Positions 49,834 to 59,254 of a DNA stretch of 64,000 bases are shown here, piece by piece (position 1 is the first letter of the stretch; each line of letters starts with the position of its first letter). A program made the translations under genes and the position numbers. A model generated the notes under the pieces. It was not told the DNA's origin. It ran no database searches and saw nothing but the letters and a program-made list of their open reading frames with translations. This DNA is from Flavimaribacter sp024343425 (lineage in GTDB: Bacteria > Pseudomonadota > Alphaproteobacteria > Rhizobiales > Rhizobiaceae): positions 372,001-436,000 of the forward strand of contig OZ245773.1 in assembly GCA_965227645.1 (NCBI GenBank). Direction: 5' to 3'.

Positions 49834-52800
49834 ATGCGGGTCGTTCATCCTGGAAGTCTTGCGGAGGCGCAGGAGATCGCGCGGGACGCCGGCGGGACCG
49901 CCTCTTTCGTCGCCGGCGCGACGGCGCTGCAGCTTTTGTGGGCGAATGGCGGGACGAAGCCCGACATCCTGATCGATCTTGGCGGGATTGCCGAAATGAA
50001 GGGCGTTCTGGCCGAGGGCGGTTACGTTCGCATTGGAGCGCTGACGACCCTCTATGACGTCGCCAGTGATGAAGGCCTGCAGACGGGCGCGCCGTTGCTT
50101 GCCCACGCAATCGGATCCGTCGCGGGGCCAACAGTGCGCAATCTCGCCACGATCGGCGGCAATATCGCCAATCGCAATGGCTGCCTGTTGCCGGTTCTTC
50201 TGGCGCTGGAAGCGCGACTTGTCGTTTTCCGATCCGGCGCGATAGCCGAGATCGCGCTTGGCGACTGGCTGCGAGAAACCCCGACGGCCACGGATATTGT
50301 GTGCGCTGTCAATGTGCCGGCGTCCGGAGACGATGCAGTCTGGATACATCGGAAGGTCGGGTTGCGGCGCGCCTTCACGCCTTCCGTCGTTGCAGTCGCC
50401 GGCGTTGTTCACCTCGACAATGGCCGGTTTGGCGCCTGCCGCATTGCAGTCGGCGGTGGCGTCGTGCCGCCGTCGCGGCTCGTATCGGCGGAGCAGGCGC
50501 TGCAGGGAAGGAGCATCGAGTCCTGCGACTGGGCGTCTGTTTCGGAAATGATATCGCGGGAGGTCGAGGCGCCGGATGATCTGTTTCGCAGCGGAGCCTA
50601 TCGCCGCAAGGCGGCGGCCGGGACGATCGTCCATGCGTTGCAGACGAAACTGGGCGGCGTCGCGGATCATGTGCACGCCGACCCACCGCCGCTCACGCTC
50701 GGCCGCGGGGAAATCGAACTTGGAAAGCAGACGCTTCCCGATCGCTGGTTCATGCGGCCGGACATGCCGGAGAAGGTCGACGCGACGCTCGCCTATCTGA
50801 CCGATGTCCGGGAAGACGGCATGCTCGTCGGGCGTATTCTCAGAGCCGGCGTTCCGCATGCGCGTCTGTCAAGTATCGACGTCAGCGCGGCGGAAGCTTT
50901 GCCCGGGGTCGTAGCCGTCGTGACCCACAGGGATATTCGCGGAGAAAACGGCTTCGGCATCGTTTTCCAGGATCAGCCCGCCTTATGCCACGACAAGGTG
51001 CGCTATGCCGGAGACCCGGTGGCCGCGGTCGCCGCCGTCGACGCCGCGACGGCTGAAGCCGCGCTGGGTCTCATAAGTGTCGCTTACGAGCCGCTCCCGC
51101 TGGTCGACGATCCCGAGATTGCGTTGGAGCCCCAGAGCGCGGCTGTGCACGAATCCGGCAACCTGCAGACCGAACTGCATTTCGATCGCGGCGACATCGA
51201 AGCCGGATTTCTTGAGGCGGCGCATGTCGTTGAAGACGTTTATGAAATGCCCCGGCAGATGCACGGCTTCCTGGAAACCGAAGGCGGCTTTGCGCGTCTG
51301 GAAGCCGATGGAACGCTGCATGTCGCGGCCGGCGGCCAGCACAATTATCGCGATCGAATGCAGCTTTCGCGGATACTCGGCATTCCGGAGGAGCGCATCC
51401 GCGTGACGTCCAGTCCGACGGGCGGCGCCTTCGGCGGCAAGGATGAATTGACGGTTCAGCCGGCGCTGGCGCTGCTTGCGCTGAAGAGCGGCAAGGCCGT
51501 TCGTCTGCATCTCGATCGCACGGAATCCGTTCTTGCCGGGACGAAGCGCAATCCGATGCGGCTGCGCATGCGCACCGGTTGCGACAAGGATGGGCGGCTT
51601 GTCGCGCAGGAGGTGGACCTTGTTTCGGATTCCGGCGCTTACGCGTCGCTCAGCCCCGGCGTGCTCGAAACGGCGCTGGAGCACGCCGCCGGTCCCTACG
51701 TCATAGACAATATCCGAACGCGAGGACGGCTGGCATACACCAACAATGGGGTGGGCGGCGCGTTTCGCGGCTTTGGCGCGAACCAGATGACCTTCGCAGT
51801 GGAATGCCAGATGGATCGGCTGGCGGCGCTGTGCGGTCTGTCGCCGGATGGCATACGCCGGCGCAATCTCAGAACGCCAGGCATGCCGGGCTATCTGGGG
51901 CAGCGCGTTTCCCTGACCGAGCGCTGCGACGAAATGCTGGAAGCGGCGATGACCAGTCGCCTGTGGTCCTGCGAGCGGGGGCTTTCGCCGGATGGCGCCG
52001 ACTTTGTCGGCGTCGGCATGGCGCTGAGCTATCAGGGCAACGGTCTGGGCACGATCCCGCATGACGAGGGCGGCGGCGTTCTGAGATTGGCCGGGGACGG
52101 CCGCGTCGAAGCGCTGCTCGGGCTCGACGAACTCGGGCAAGGGCTGCATGCGGCGATAGTCAGTCAGATGGCTGACTTTGTAGGCTGCGCCCGCGATGAT
52201 GTGCGCCCGATAACAGGCGATACGCTGCTTGCGCCGGATTCCGGTTCAACGACCGCCTCGCGCGGCTCATACGTGCTGTGGAATACGGCGCGGCGGACCG
52301 CGCCGGAATTTGTGCGGCGAATGACCGCCGTCGCCGGTTCGTTGCTTGGCAAGGACCCGCAGGATCTGTGTCTGGTCGCCGGCGGGATCGCCGACAGGCG
52401 GTCGAACAGCGGCGATCTCCTGATCAGCTATGTCGATCTGGCGGCGGCGCTCGATCCGGATGAGCGGCCGAGCGTTTCAACGCATTTCGCATTTCCGAAG
52501 ACTGAGCATGACGGCGGAAACGCCCGCTACATTTTCGCTTTCGGCGCGACGATCGCGCGCGTTGCGGTTTCGCGCGCGACCGGCGAGGCGCGGGTGCTCG
52601 ATCTGGATTTGCACTCGGCCGCGGGGCCAGTGATCGACGTGGCCTCCTATCTCGGCCAGATGGAGGGCGGCGCGATCCAGGGTCTGGGATTCACCCTGCT
52701 GGAAGATTCGCTGATGCGGGACGGCGCCTATCTCACGACCAATCTGGACACCTACATGATGCCGGGCATTGCCGACACGGCCGAGCGGCTGAGCGTCTTC

Positions 52801-52977
52801 GCGCAGGAAAGCCTGGATGAAGGCGATGATCTTGGCCCGCGCGGCGTCGGCGAACTGGGCATCGCCTCTGTTACGCCGGCGATCGTCAACGCGGTGGGCG
52901 ACGCCATCGGTTACTGGCCGTCGCGGACGCCGCTGTCACCGGAAGCCATACTTGACCATATGGAGACGATGCAGTGA
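49834..52977 (+). CDS. Xanthine-dehydrogenase-like fusion: FAD domain + molybdopterin domain
   Basis: 1047 residues combining two normally separate subunits. Residues ~1-280 form a CoxM-type FAD domain (FVAGATALQLLWANG, TVRNLATIGGNIANRNG). Residues ~290-1047 are the XdhB/CoxL-type Mo domain: GGAFGGKDE (about 529-537), GAFRGFGANQ (about 641-650) and the catalytic glutamate about E1007 in RGVGELGI. It hydroxylates purine or related heterocycles at a C-H using water. The iron-sulfur subunit follows with a 4-bp GTGA overlap. No cofactor-sulfuration (XdhC-like) gene is in the window. Confidence 0.88.
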   Translation: MRVVHPGSLAEAQEIARDAGGTASFVAGATALQLLWANGGTKPDILIDLGGIAEMKGVLAEGGYVRIGALTTLYDVASDEGLQTGAPLLAHAIGSVAGPTVRNLATIGGNIANRNGCLLPVLLALEARLVVFRSGAIAEIALGDWLRETPTATDIVCAVNVPASGDDAVWIHRKVGLRRAFTPSVVAVAGVVHLDNGRFGACRIAVGGGVVPPSRLVSAEQALQGRSIESCDWASVSEMISREVEAPDDLFRSGAYRRKAAAGTIVHALQTKLGGVADHVHADPPPLTLGRGEIELGKQTLPDRWFMRPDMPEKVDATLAYLTDVREDGMLVGRILRAGVPHARLSSIDVSAAEALPGVVAVVTHRDIRGENGFGIVFQDQPALCHDKVRYAGDPVAAVAAVDAATAEAALGLISVAYEPLPLVDDPEIALEPQSAAVHESGNLQTELHFDRGDIEAGFLEAAHVVEDVYEMPRQMHGFLETEGGFARLEADGTLHVAAGGQHNYRDRMQLSRILGIPEERIRVTSSPTGGAFGGKDELTVQPALALLALKSGKAVRLHLDRTESVLAGTKRNPMRLRMRTGCDKDGRLVAQEVDLVSDSGAYASLSPGVLETALEHAAGPYVIDNIRTRGRLAYTNNGVGGAFRGFGANQMTFAVECQMDRLAALCGLSPDGIRRRNLRTPGMPGYLGQRVSLTERCDEMLEAAMTSRLWSCERGLSPDGADFVGVGMALSYQGNGLGTIPHDEGGGVLRLAGDGRVEALLGLDELGQGLHAAIVSQMADFVGCARDDVRPITGDTLLAPDSGSTTASRGSYVLWNTARRTAPEFVRRMTAVAGSLLGKDPQDLCLVAGGIADRRSNSGDLLISYVDLAAALDPDERPSVSTHFAFPKTEHDGGNARYIFAFGATIARVAVSRATGEARVLDLDLHSAAGPVIDVASYLGQMEGGAIQGLGFTLLEDSLMRDGAYLTTNLDTYMMPGIADTAERLSVFAQESLDEGDDLGPRGVGELGIASVTPAIVNAVGDAIGYWPSRTPLSPEAILDHMETMQ

Positions 52978-53465
52978 GCTGCGCGCCCGTCAGCTTCCGG
53001 CTTAACGGCGTCGAACGCACGCTTGATGTGGCGACGGAAACGCGGCTGTCGGAAATTCTGCGGGATCTGCTGTCGCTGACCTCAAGCAAGGTTGCCTGTG
53101 GTGTGGGGCGATGCGGGGCCTGTACGGTTTTGATGAACGGAAAACCGGTCAACGCCTGTCTCGTCATGGCATGGCAGCTCGAGGGCGCGGACATCGTCAG
53201 CCCGGAAGGGCTGGATATCCTGCCTGAAACACGAATTGTCAGGCAGGCGATGACGGAGGAAAACGCATTCCAGTGTGGTTATTGTGCGCCGGGCTTCGTG
53301 ACGGTGCTCGTGAGCCTGCTGCACACCGAGCCTGAGGCGGATCTGTCGCGGATCAAGGCGACGCTGGAAGGCAACATATGTCGCTGCACGGGATATCATT
53401 CTATATTGCGTGGCGCGCAGGCCGCCGCCGAGGCGGTTCGAGCGGAGCGCAGCATATCAATATAA
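52974..53465 (+). CDS. Xanthine-dehydrogenase-like [2Fe-2S] subunit
   Basis: 163 residues starting with GTG inside the preceding stop (GTGA). Plant-type cluster cysteines C42, C47, C50, C62 (ACGVGRCGACTVLMNG) and second-cluster cysteines C101, C104, C136, C138 (CGYCAPG and CRCTGYH). Typical length for XdhA/CoxS-type subunits. It transfers electrons from the molybdenum centre to FAD of the fused partner. Confidence 0.92.
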   Translation: MSCAPVSFRLNGVERTLDVATETRLSEILRDLLSLTSSKVACGVGRCGACTVLMNGKPVNACLVMAWQLEGADIVSPEGLDILPETRIVRQAMTEENAFQCGYCAPGFVTVLVSLLHTEPEADLSRIKATLEGNICRCTGYHSILRGAQAAAEAVRAERSISI

Positions 53466-53480
53466 GGGCCACAAAGCGCC

Positions 53481-55349
53481 ATGACCACCCGTACGCCGAT
53501 CGACGTCGAACTTGACGCCGAGACCGAAATCGCCATCCGCCAGGACCTGACGCTCACCGCGCTCGGAAAGCAGCCGGCAGACATGGCGCTGCGCGTCGGT
53601 CGACTTCTGGACGTCGCGACGAGAACCTGGAGGCAGGACCAGGAGATTGTCATCAAGGGCAGGCGGATCGCCTATGTGGGCGATGCGGGCAGTTATCCCG
53701 GCGAAGTGGAGCGTAGCGTGCACGAGCCCGAACTTTCCGCCGTGCCAGGGCTCGGCGAAATCCACAAGCACATCGAGAGTTCGCATCTGACGCCGGAATA
53801 CGAGGCGGCGCTGGTGCTGCCGCGCGGCAACACCTGGACCTGCGAGGCGAGTCACGAATTTTCCAACGTGAACGGCGACAGAACGCTCGATTTCTGGCTG
53901 ACGGCGCGGGCTGTGGGCTCGCCCTTGAAGATCTTTCCCTTGCCCGGCTCCGCAGTGCCGCCAACCGGCTACGAGCACGGCGGCGGCTGGTTCGGCTACG
54001 AGGAGCAGAACCGCTTCATGCAGCAGAGCCTGATGACGGCCGGCCTCGACGAGGTGATGGACTGGCCGTCTGTCTGGAATCCCGACAATCCGTCCTACGA
54101 CCGGCTTTGGGGCATGATCCGCGCCACGTTCGAGCGACGCGGCGTCGTGGAGGGGCATGCGGCTGGCATCCGCGATGTTCCAACCATCAACGCCTTTGCG
54201 GCGGCCGGCCTCTCTTCCGATCACGAAGCGTGGACCGTCGAGGAGTTCTGGGAAAAGCTGACGCACGGGCTGTTCATGGAATTGAGAATCCACAGCCTGC
54301 CTGAAGTCATTGCCGGGCTTCTGGAGAAGGGGTTGCAGGACTGGTCGCAGATTGCGCTTACGACAGACGATCGCAGCGCATCAGATACGCTGAAGCTCGG
54401 CGCGACGGACTACAATGTGCGGATGGCGATCGAGGCGGGCCTCGCGCCCGAGATCGCCGTGCAATGCGTCACCATCAATCCGGCCCGCCACATGCGGCTG
54501 ACGCCATGGGTCGGATCGATTGCGCCGGGGCGTTACGCCGATATCGTGCTGGTTTCCGACATGCAGTCGTTTGCGATCGAGAAGGTCTGGGCCGATGGCG
54601 CTCAAGTGTCGGACGACAAGACCTATCTTCCCCAAATCCCGCAGATCGAGTGGCCAGACTGGGCGACAAAGACCGTGAATATCGGCCGGATGCTGACGGC
54701 GGACGACTTCCACATCAGGGCGGAGCCGGGCCGCGACACGATGAAGGCGGCGGTGCTTCGGCCGTTTCACTGGACCGACGATTTCCTGACCTTCGATCTT
54801 CCGGTCGAGAATGGTCTCGTCCAGCGCGACGAAAGCCGCAACATCACCAAATTCGCCATTGTCGACCGGTTTTCCGGCAAGGCGGCGGTGTCGAAAATGT
54901 TCTGGCTCGGCTGCGGTCCGCGTACCCCGGACACGGCGCTCGCCTGTTCCATGGCCCATGACAAGCACAACATCTGGTGCGCGGGCTCGTCCGACGGAGC
55001 CATGGCGAAGGCGGTCAACGCGATCGCGGAGATGGACGGCGGCTGGGCGCTGGTGCGCGAAGGCGAAGTGGCGGCGACTGTGCGCTACGAGGTCGCCGGG
55101 CTGATGAGCTGCCGGACGGCGGAAGACCTCGACGCCGACATGCAGGCGCTTTATGCGGAGAGCGAAAAGGTCGACTGGATGTACGAACCGTCCTTCCATC
55201 CGCGCTGGGGGCCGGGCTTTCCAGAGCGGCTGGCGTTCGCGACGCTCACCTGCGCTCCGTGGCGCTGGGTGCTTGTGGCGCCGAGCGATCATGCGCCGCA
55301 GGGCTTCGTCAATGTGGCTACCGGCGAAACCCATCCGGTGGTTTTCTGA
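53481..55349 (+). CDS. Adenine-deaminase-family protein, divergent second copy
   Basis: 622 residues, Ade family, divergent from the copy at 41984. Metal sites LGEIHKHIESSHLTP (canonical PHIH becomes IHKH but both histidines remain) and CEASHEFSNVNG; the TTDDRSASDTLKLG loop and C-terminal SMAHDKHNIWCAGSSDGAMAKAVNAI (split by eye) are conserved. Active-site loops have insertions, so a different aminopurine, such as an N6-modified adenine, is possible. It is the last gene of the purine operon, 15 bp after the Fe-S subunit. Confidence 0.82.
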   Translation: MTTRTPIDVELDAETEIAIRQDLTLTALGKQPADMALRVGRLLDVATRTWRQDQEIVIKGRRIAYVGDAGSYPGEVERSVHEPELSAVPGLGEIHKHIESSHLTPEYEAALVLPRGNTWTCEASHEFSNVNGDRTLDFWLTARAVGSPLKIFPLPGSAVPPTGYEHGGGWFGYEEQNRFMQQSLMTAGLDEVMDWPSVWNPDNPSYDRLWGMIRATFERRGVVEGHAAGIRDVPTINAFAAAGLSSDHEAWTVEEFWEKLTHGLFMELRIHSLPEVIAGLLEKGLQDWSQIALTTDDRSASDTLKLGATDYNVRMAIEAGLAPEIAVQCVTINPARHMRLTPWVGSIAPGRYADIVLVSDMQSFAIEKVWADGAQVSDDKTYLPQIPQIEWPDWATKTVNIGRMLTADDFHIRAEPGRDTMKAAVLRPFHWTDDFLTFDLPVENGLVQRDESRNITKFAIVDRFSGKAAVSKMFWLGCGPRTPDTALACSMAHDKHNIWCAGSSDGAMAKAVNAIAEMDGGWALVREGEVAATVRYEVAGLMSCRTAEDLDADMQALYAESEKVDWMYEPSFHPRWGPGFPERLAFATLTCAPWRWVLVAPSDHAPQGFVNVATGETHPVVF

Positions 55350-55377
55350 GGCGAAAATCCACTCGTAGAATCACGAT

Positions 55378-55409
55378 GCCTGTCTTTTAGTATTGCTAAA
55401 AAAACAGGC
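55378..55409. promoter_or_regulatory. Palindrome TTTTAG-N5-CTAAAA inside GCCTGT/ACAGGC dyad
   Basis: TTTTAG (55385-55390), TATTG, CTAAAA (55396-55401), enclosed by GCCTGT (55378-55383) and ACAGGC (55404-55409). It matches the palindrome upstream of the MDR gene (13812-13834) in arms and spacing. It may be the operator of the polyamine transporter operon and/or a hairpin ending the purine operon. Confidence 0.55.
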
Positions 55410-55469
55410 AGGAATTACGGTCGCTTCAAAGTCGCGCTCATTCGAAACATGCAAGAGAAGGGAATGAAA

Positions 55470-56507
55470 ATGACAATTAAAACATGGATGAAAACCGCCG
55501 TCGCTCTCGGCGCCCTGGCCCTGGGAAGCCAGGCTGCGATCGCCCAGGACAAGACCTTCACCATTTCCTGGTGGGGCTACAATGGCGAAAAGCTGAACGC
55601 CAACATCATCGAGCCTTTCAAGAAGATGTGCGACTGCGAAGTCGTGTTCGAAACCGGCAACAACGCCGACCGGCTGAACAAGCTGAAGATCCGCGGCGGC
55701 AAGGGCGTCGACGTGATCTTTCTGACCGACAGCTATTCGCAGATCGGAATCGAGGAAGGCCTGTTCCAGGAAATCGACCGCGCGAAGATCCCGAATGTCG
55801 AGGAACTGTACGATCTCGCCCAGGCCCCGCAGGGCAATTACGGCCCGGCCTACACGATCGGCCGTATCGGCGTTGTCTACGACGCCGACAAGGTCGATCC
55901 GCCGATCGGATCATGGAACGATCTGTGGCGCGATGACCTGAAGAGCACGATCAGCCTGCCCGGCATCACCACGACGGCCGGTCCGATCGTCGTGCTGCGC
56001 GCCGCGGCCCATGCCGGCGTCGACCCCTATACCCAGACCGACGAGGCTTTCGTCGCGATCGAGGAAATCAAGCCGAATGTTGTAAAGAACTACAATACCG
56101 GTTCGGAACTGGTGAACCTGATCTCGACCGGCGAGGCGACCGTCGCCGTGGCGCAGGACTTCACCATGGCCTCGATGAAGGCGGCTGTTCCCAGCATGAC
56201 CTGGGCGACGCTGAGCGACGGCGATATCGCCACGCTCAACACGATCAATATTCCGACCGGGGCCGAGAATGTCGACCTTGCGCTCGAATTCATCAACTTC
56301 GTTCTGTCGAAGGACATACAGCAGACGGAAGCCGAGCAGGGCGTCGACGCGCCGGTCAACAAGAACGTCGAACTGACCGAGGAGCAGGCGAAGATCTGGA
56401 CCTACGGCAAGGAGATGATCGACAGCCTGAACCGCGTCGATTACGACAAGCTGAACGCCGCCAAGCCGGACTGGATCGACCGCTGGAACGAAATCTTCGG
56501 TTCCTGA
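55470..56507 (+). CDS. Spermidine/putrescine-type ABC substrate-binding protein
   Basis: 345 residues from ATG 55470 (AGAAGGGA upstream; ATG 55464 is too close to it). Signal peptide MTIKTWMKTAVALGALALGS..AIAQ. The mature part has FTISWWGYNGEKLNANIIEPFKKM and DVIFLTDSYSQIGIEEGLF, typical of PotD-like SBP_bac_8 proteins. It binds polyamines or related compounds in the periplasm. A stem-loop just after the gene probably sets higher expression of this protein relative to the membrane parts. Confidence 0.88.
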   Translation: MTIKTWMKTAVALGALALGSQAAIAQDKTFTISWWGYNGEKLNANIIEPFKKMCDCEVVFETGNNADRLNKLKIRGGKGVDVIFLTDSYSQIGIEEGLFQEIDRAKIPNVEELYDLAQAPQGNYGPAYTIGRIGVVYDADKVDPPIGSWNDLWRDDLKSTISLPGITTTAGPIVVLRAAAHAGVDPYTQTDEAFVAIEEIKPNVVKNYNTGSELVNLISTGEATVAVAQDFTMASMKAAVPSMTWATLSDGDIATLNTINIPTGAENVDLALEFINFVLSKDIQQTEAEQGVDAPVNKNVELTEEQAKIWTYGKEMIDSLNRVDYDKLNAAKPDWIDRWNEIFGS

Positions 56508-56521
56508 AGCAAACCCTTGCG

Positions 56522-56543
56522 GCTCCCGATGATCTTCGGGAGC
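56522..56543 (+). terminator. Attenuating stem-loop after the binding-protein gene
   Basis: GCTCCCGA (56522-56529), 6-nt loop, TCGGGAGC (56536-56543), followed by TGCATTTTC. It lies between the binding-protein stop (56507) and the first permease start (56578), where partial termination or mRNA stabilisation is common. Confidence 0.65.
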
Positions 56544-56577
56544 TGCATTTTCTGCAGACCGTCCGGGTGATCGACCG

Positions 56578-57402
56578 ATGAAGTATTTCCGCAGCTGGAG
56601 CCTGGCGCTGCCCGCCACCGTTGCGGTTCTGCTGTTGCTGGTCATTCCCGTGGCGAGCACCATCGCCACGACATTCAGCGAGGCCGCCGGACCATTCGCG
56701 CCCTATATCGCCTTCTTCAAGAGCGGCTTTCGGCGCACCGTGCTCTGGCGGACCATCGAGGTGGCGCTGATCACCACGACCATCTCCCTGGTGATCGGCT
56801 TCATCACCGCCTATGTGATCGCCCGCATGCCGGGACGGCTGAAGAGCATCGCGATCATCGCCGCCGTCTTTCCCTTGCTGACCGGCGTGGTGGTGCGGTC
56901 CTTCGCCTGGCTGATCATCCTAGGCAAGAACGGCATTCTGAATGATTTCCTGATCTGGATCGGCGCGATCGCGGAGCCGCTATCGATGCTCTACACGGAA
57001 TTCGCGGTGATCATCGCCATGGTTTATCTCTTCGTGCCGCTGATGATCCTGACGCTGGTCGGCGTGCTTGAGGGCATTCCGAACGACGTCGTCGAGGCGT
57101 CGATTTCGCTCGGCGCCTCGCCGGCGGCGACCTTCCGGCAGGTGATATTCCCGCTCGCCATGCCCGGACTGATCGTCGGCGCCGTTCTCGTCTTCACCGG
57201 CAGCTTCACGTCCTATGCGACGCCGCAGCTTCTCGGCGGCGAACGGCAGATGATGATGGGCACCTTCCTGTATCAGCGCGCCATGGTGACGTTCGACTGG
57301 GTGGGCGCATCGACGATCGCCACGATCATGGTGGTCGTGACGATCGGCATCGTGCTGATCATGAGCCGGATCGCCCGGCGTCTGAACCCGATGGCGGTGT
57401 GA
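56578..57402 (+). CDS. Polyamine-type ABC transporter permease (PotB-like)
   Basis: 274 residues with about six membrane helices. EAA loop VVEASISLGASPAATFRQVIFPLAMPG (split by eye, about 180-206); GSFTSYATPQLLGG is typical of PotB-type permeases. Pairs with the PotC-like gene 4 bp downstream. Confidence 0.9.
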   Translation: MKYFRSWSLALPATVAVLLLLVIPVASTIATTFSEAAGPFAPYIAFFKSGFRRTVLWRTIEVALITTTISLVIGFITAYVIARMPGRLKSIAIIAAVFPLLTGVVVRSFAWLIILGKNGILNDFLIWIGAIAEPLSMLYTEFAVIIAMVYLFVPLMILTLVGVLEGIPNDVVEASISLGASPAATFRQVIFPLAMPGLIVGAVLVFTGSFTSYATPQLLGGERQMMMGTFLYQRAMVTFDWVGASTIATIMVVVTIGIVLIMSRIARRLNPMAV

Positions 57403-57406
57403 AGTC

Positions 57407-58195
57407 ATGACCTATCGCATCCATCCGGCCCTGATCGTTTTCGCCTCTATCGTCTTCTTCTTCCTGCTGGCGCCGCTGGTCATCATCATCGGTTCGGCGC
57501 TCAGCGACACGACCTACCTGACCTTTCCGCCGCGAGGCCTCACGCTGCGCTGGTTCGAGAACATCTTCGAGATGAGCGCATTCCGCAGGACGGCGGTCAC
57601 CAGTTTCCAGCTTGCTTTTTTAGGCACGGCGCTGTCCCTGCTGGTCGGCATCCCGGCCGCCTATGCGCTGAACCGCTACCGGACAGAACTGCCGTCCTGG
57701 CTTTCGACGGTCTATGTGCTGCCGATCCTCGTGCCGGAAATCGTCTTCGGGTTTTCCCTGATGAAGTCGGTGACCGTCGGTCTCGAAACGCCGATCTTCC
57801 TGACGCTTCTGATCGGTCATGCGCTGCTGGTGCTGCCCTATTCGGTGCGCGTGGTGAGCGCCAGCCTCGCCTCCTTCGACTTCTCCATCGAAGAGGCGGC
57901 GATCAGCCTCGGCAGCCCGCCGCTGAAAACCTTCTTCACCATCGTGCTGCCGAACATCCGCGCCGGCGTGATCGCCGCCTTCATCCTCGCCTTCATCACC
58001 TCGCTCAACGACGTGTCGGTGTCCCTGTTTTTGACCGGACCCGGCATTTCCACCCTGCCGATCCAGATTCTCGCGCACATGGAGCAGTTCTTCGATCCGA
58101 CCATCGCGTCCGTCTCCGTGCTTCTCATGCTGGTGACGGTCGCCGTGATGGCGATCGTCGAAGCGACCCTCGGCCTGACATTCCTGACCAAGTAG
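57407..58195 (+). CDS. Polyamine-type ABC transporter permease (PotC-like)
   Basis: 262 residues, six hydrophobic helices. The EAA loop is IEEAAISLGSPPLKTFFTIVLPNIRAG (split by eye). ITSLNDVSVSLFLTGPGISTLPIQI matches PotC-type proteins. Stop codon abuts the ATPase start. Confidence 0.9.
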   Translation: MTYRIHPALIVFASIVFFFLLAPLVIIIGSALSDTTYLTFPPRGLTLRWFENIFEMSAFRRTAVTSFQLAFLGTALSLLVGIPAAYALNRYRTELPSWLSTVYVLPILVPEIVFGFSLMKSVTVGLETPIFLTLLIGHALLVLPYSVRVVSASLASFDFSIEEAAISLGSPPLKTFFTIVLPNIRAGVIAAFILAFITSLNDVSVSLFLTGPGISTLPIQILAHMEQFFDPTIASVSVLLMLVTVAVMAIVEATLGLTFLTK

Positions 58196-59254
58196 ATGAC
58201 CGTTTCTCTCGATATCGACTCCATAACAGCCCATTACGGCCACACGGAAGTGCTGAAAGACCTGTCGCTTTCGGTGAAGGCCGGGGAACTCGTCTCATTG
58301 CTCGGCTCCAGCGGCTGCGGCAAGACGACGACCTTGCGCCTCGTCGCCGGCTTCCTGCCGCCGACGAAAGGCCGTATCAAACTGGGCGACGAGGACATCA
58401 CCCGTCTTCCCGCGCATACGCGCAATATCGGCCTGGTGTTTCAGAACTATGCGCTGTTTCCGCATCTGAGCGTGCTGGAGAACGTCGCCTTCGGACTGAA
58501 ACAGCGCGGCGTCGGATCGGGCGAGCGCAGGAAGCGGGCGGGCGACATGCTTGATCGCGTCGGCCTGTCGCCCTATGCGGAGCGTTTGCCCGCGGCGCTC
58601 TCTGGCGGCCAGAAGCAACGGGTTGCGCTCGCGCGCGCGCTTGTTATCGAACCGCCGCTTCTGATGTTCGACGAGCCTCTTTCCAATCTCGACGCCAAGT
58701 TGCGCATCGACATGCGGGTGGAAATCCGCAAGCTGCAGCGGGCGAACGGCACGACCTCGCTCTACGTCACACACGATCAGGAAGAGGCGTTTTCCATCTC
58801 CGACCGCGTGGCGATCATGAACGCTGGCAAGATCATGCAGCTCGACCATCCGGAAGTGCTCTACCAGCGCCCGGCCAACGCCTTTGTCGCGCGCTTCGTC
58901 GGTTTCGAGAATCTCGTTTCAATGAGGGTGAGCGGGCGCGATGGAGACCGCGTGACGGCCGAGGTTGAAGGCGGGGGCTCAATGCATCTGTCGCAGGACA
59001 GTCTCGGACCTATACCCGACGAGTTCGTGCTGGCGGCGCGGGCCGACGGCCTGTCTGTGCGCCGCTCGGGTGAGGGGCTGCCGGTGACGCTGGGTCTGAG
59101 AACCTATCTGGGGCGCGCCTACCAGTATCAATGCCAGTCGAGCGCGGGCGAGCTGGTCGCCAACGGGCCGTTGTCGGACCCAATGGAGCAAGGCGGCTCG
59201 GCAGTGCTTGCGCCGCATTTCGAGCAATGTTGCATTCTGCCGGTGGAGTCATGA
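58196..59254 (+). CDS. Polyamine-type ABC transporter ATPase (PotA-like)
   Basis: 352 residues. Walker A GSSGCGKTT (about 37-45), Q-loop VFQNYALFPHLSV, signature LSGGQKQRVALARAL, Walker B LLMFDEPLSNLDA, switch histidine YVTHDQEEAF. A C-terminal TOBE-like regulatory domain (about 285-345). It is the energy subunit for the PotBC-like permeases; its stop overlaps the peptidase start. Confidence 0.92.
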   Translation: MTVSLDIDSITAHYGHTEVLKDLSLSVKAGELVSLLGSSGCGKTTTLRLVAGFLPPTKGRIKLGDEDITRLPAHTRNIGLVFQNYALFPHLSVLENVAFGLKQRGVGSGERRKRAGDMLDRVGLSPYAERLPAALSGGQKQRVALARALVIEPPLLMFDEPLSNLDAKLRIDMRVEIRKLQRANGTTSLYVTHDQEEAFSISDRVAIMNAGKIMQLDHPEVLYQRPANAFVARFVGFENLVSMRVSGRDGDRVTAEVEGGGSMHLSQDSLGPIPDEFVLAARADGLSVRRSGEGLPVTLGLRTYLGRAYQYQCQSSAGELVANGPLSDPMEQGGSAVLAPHFEQCCILPVES

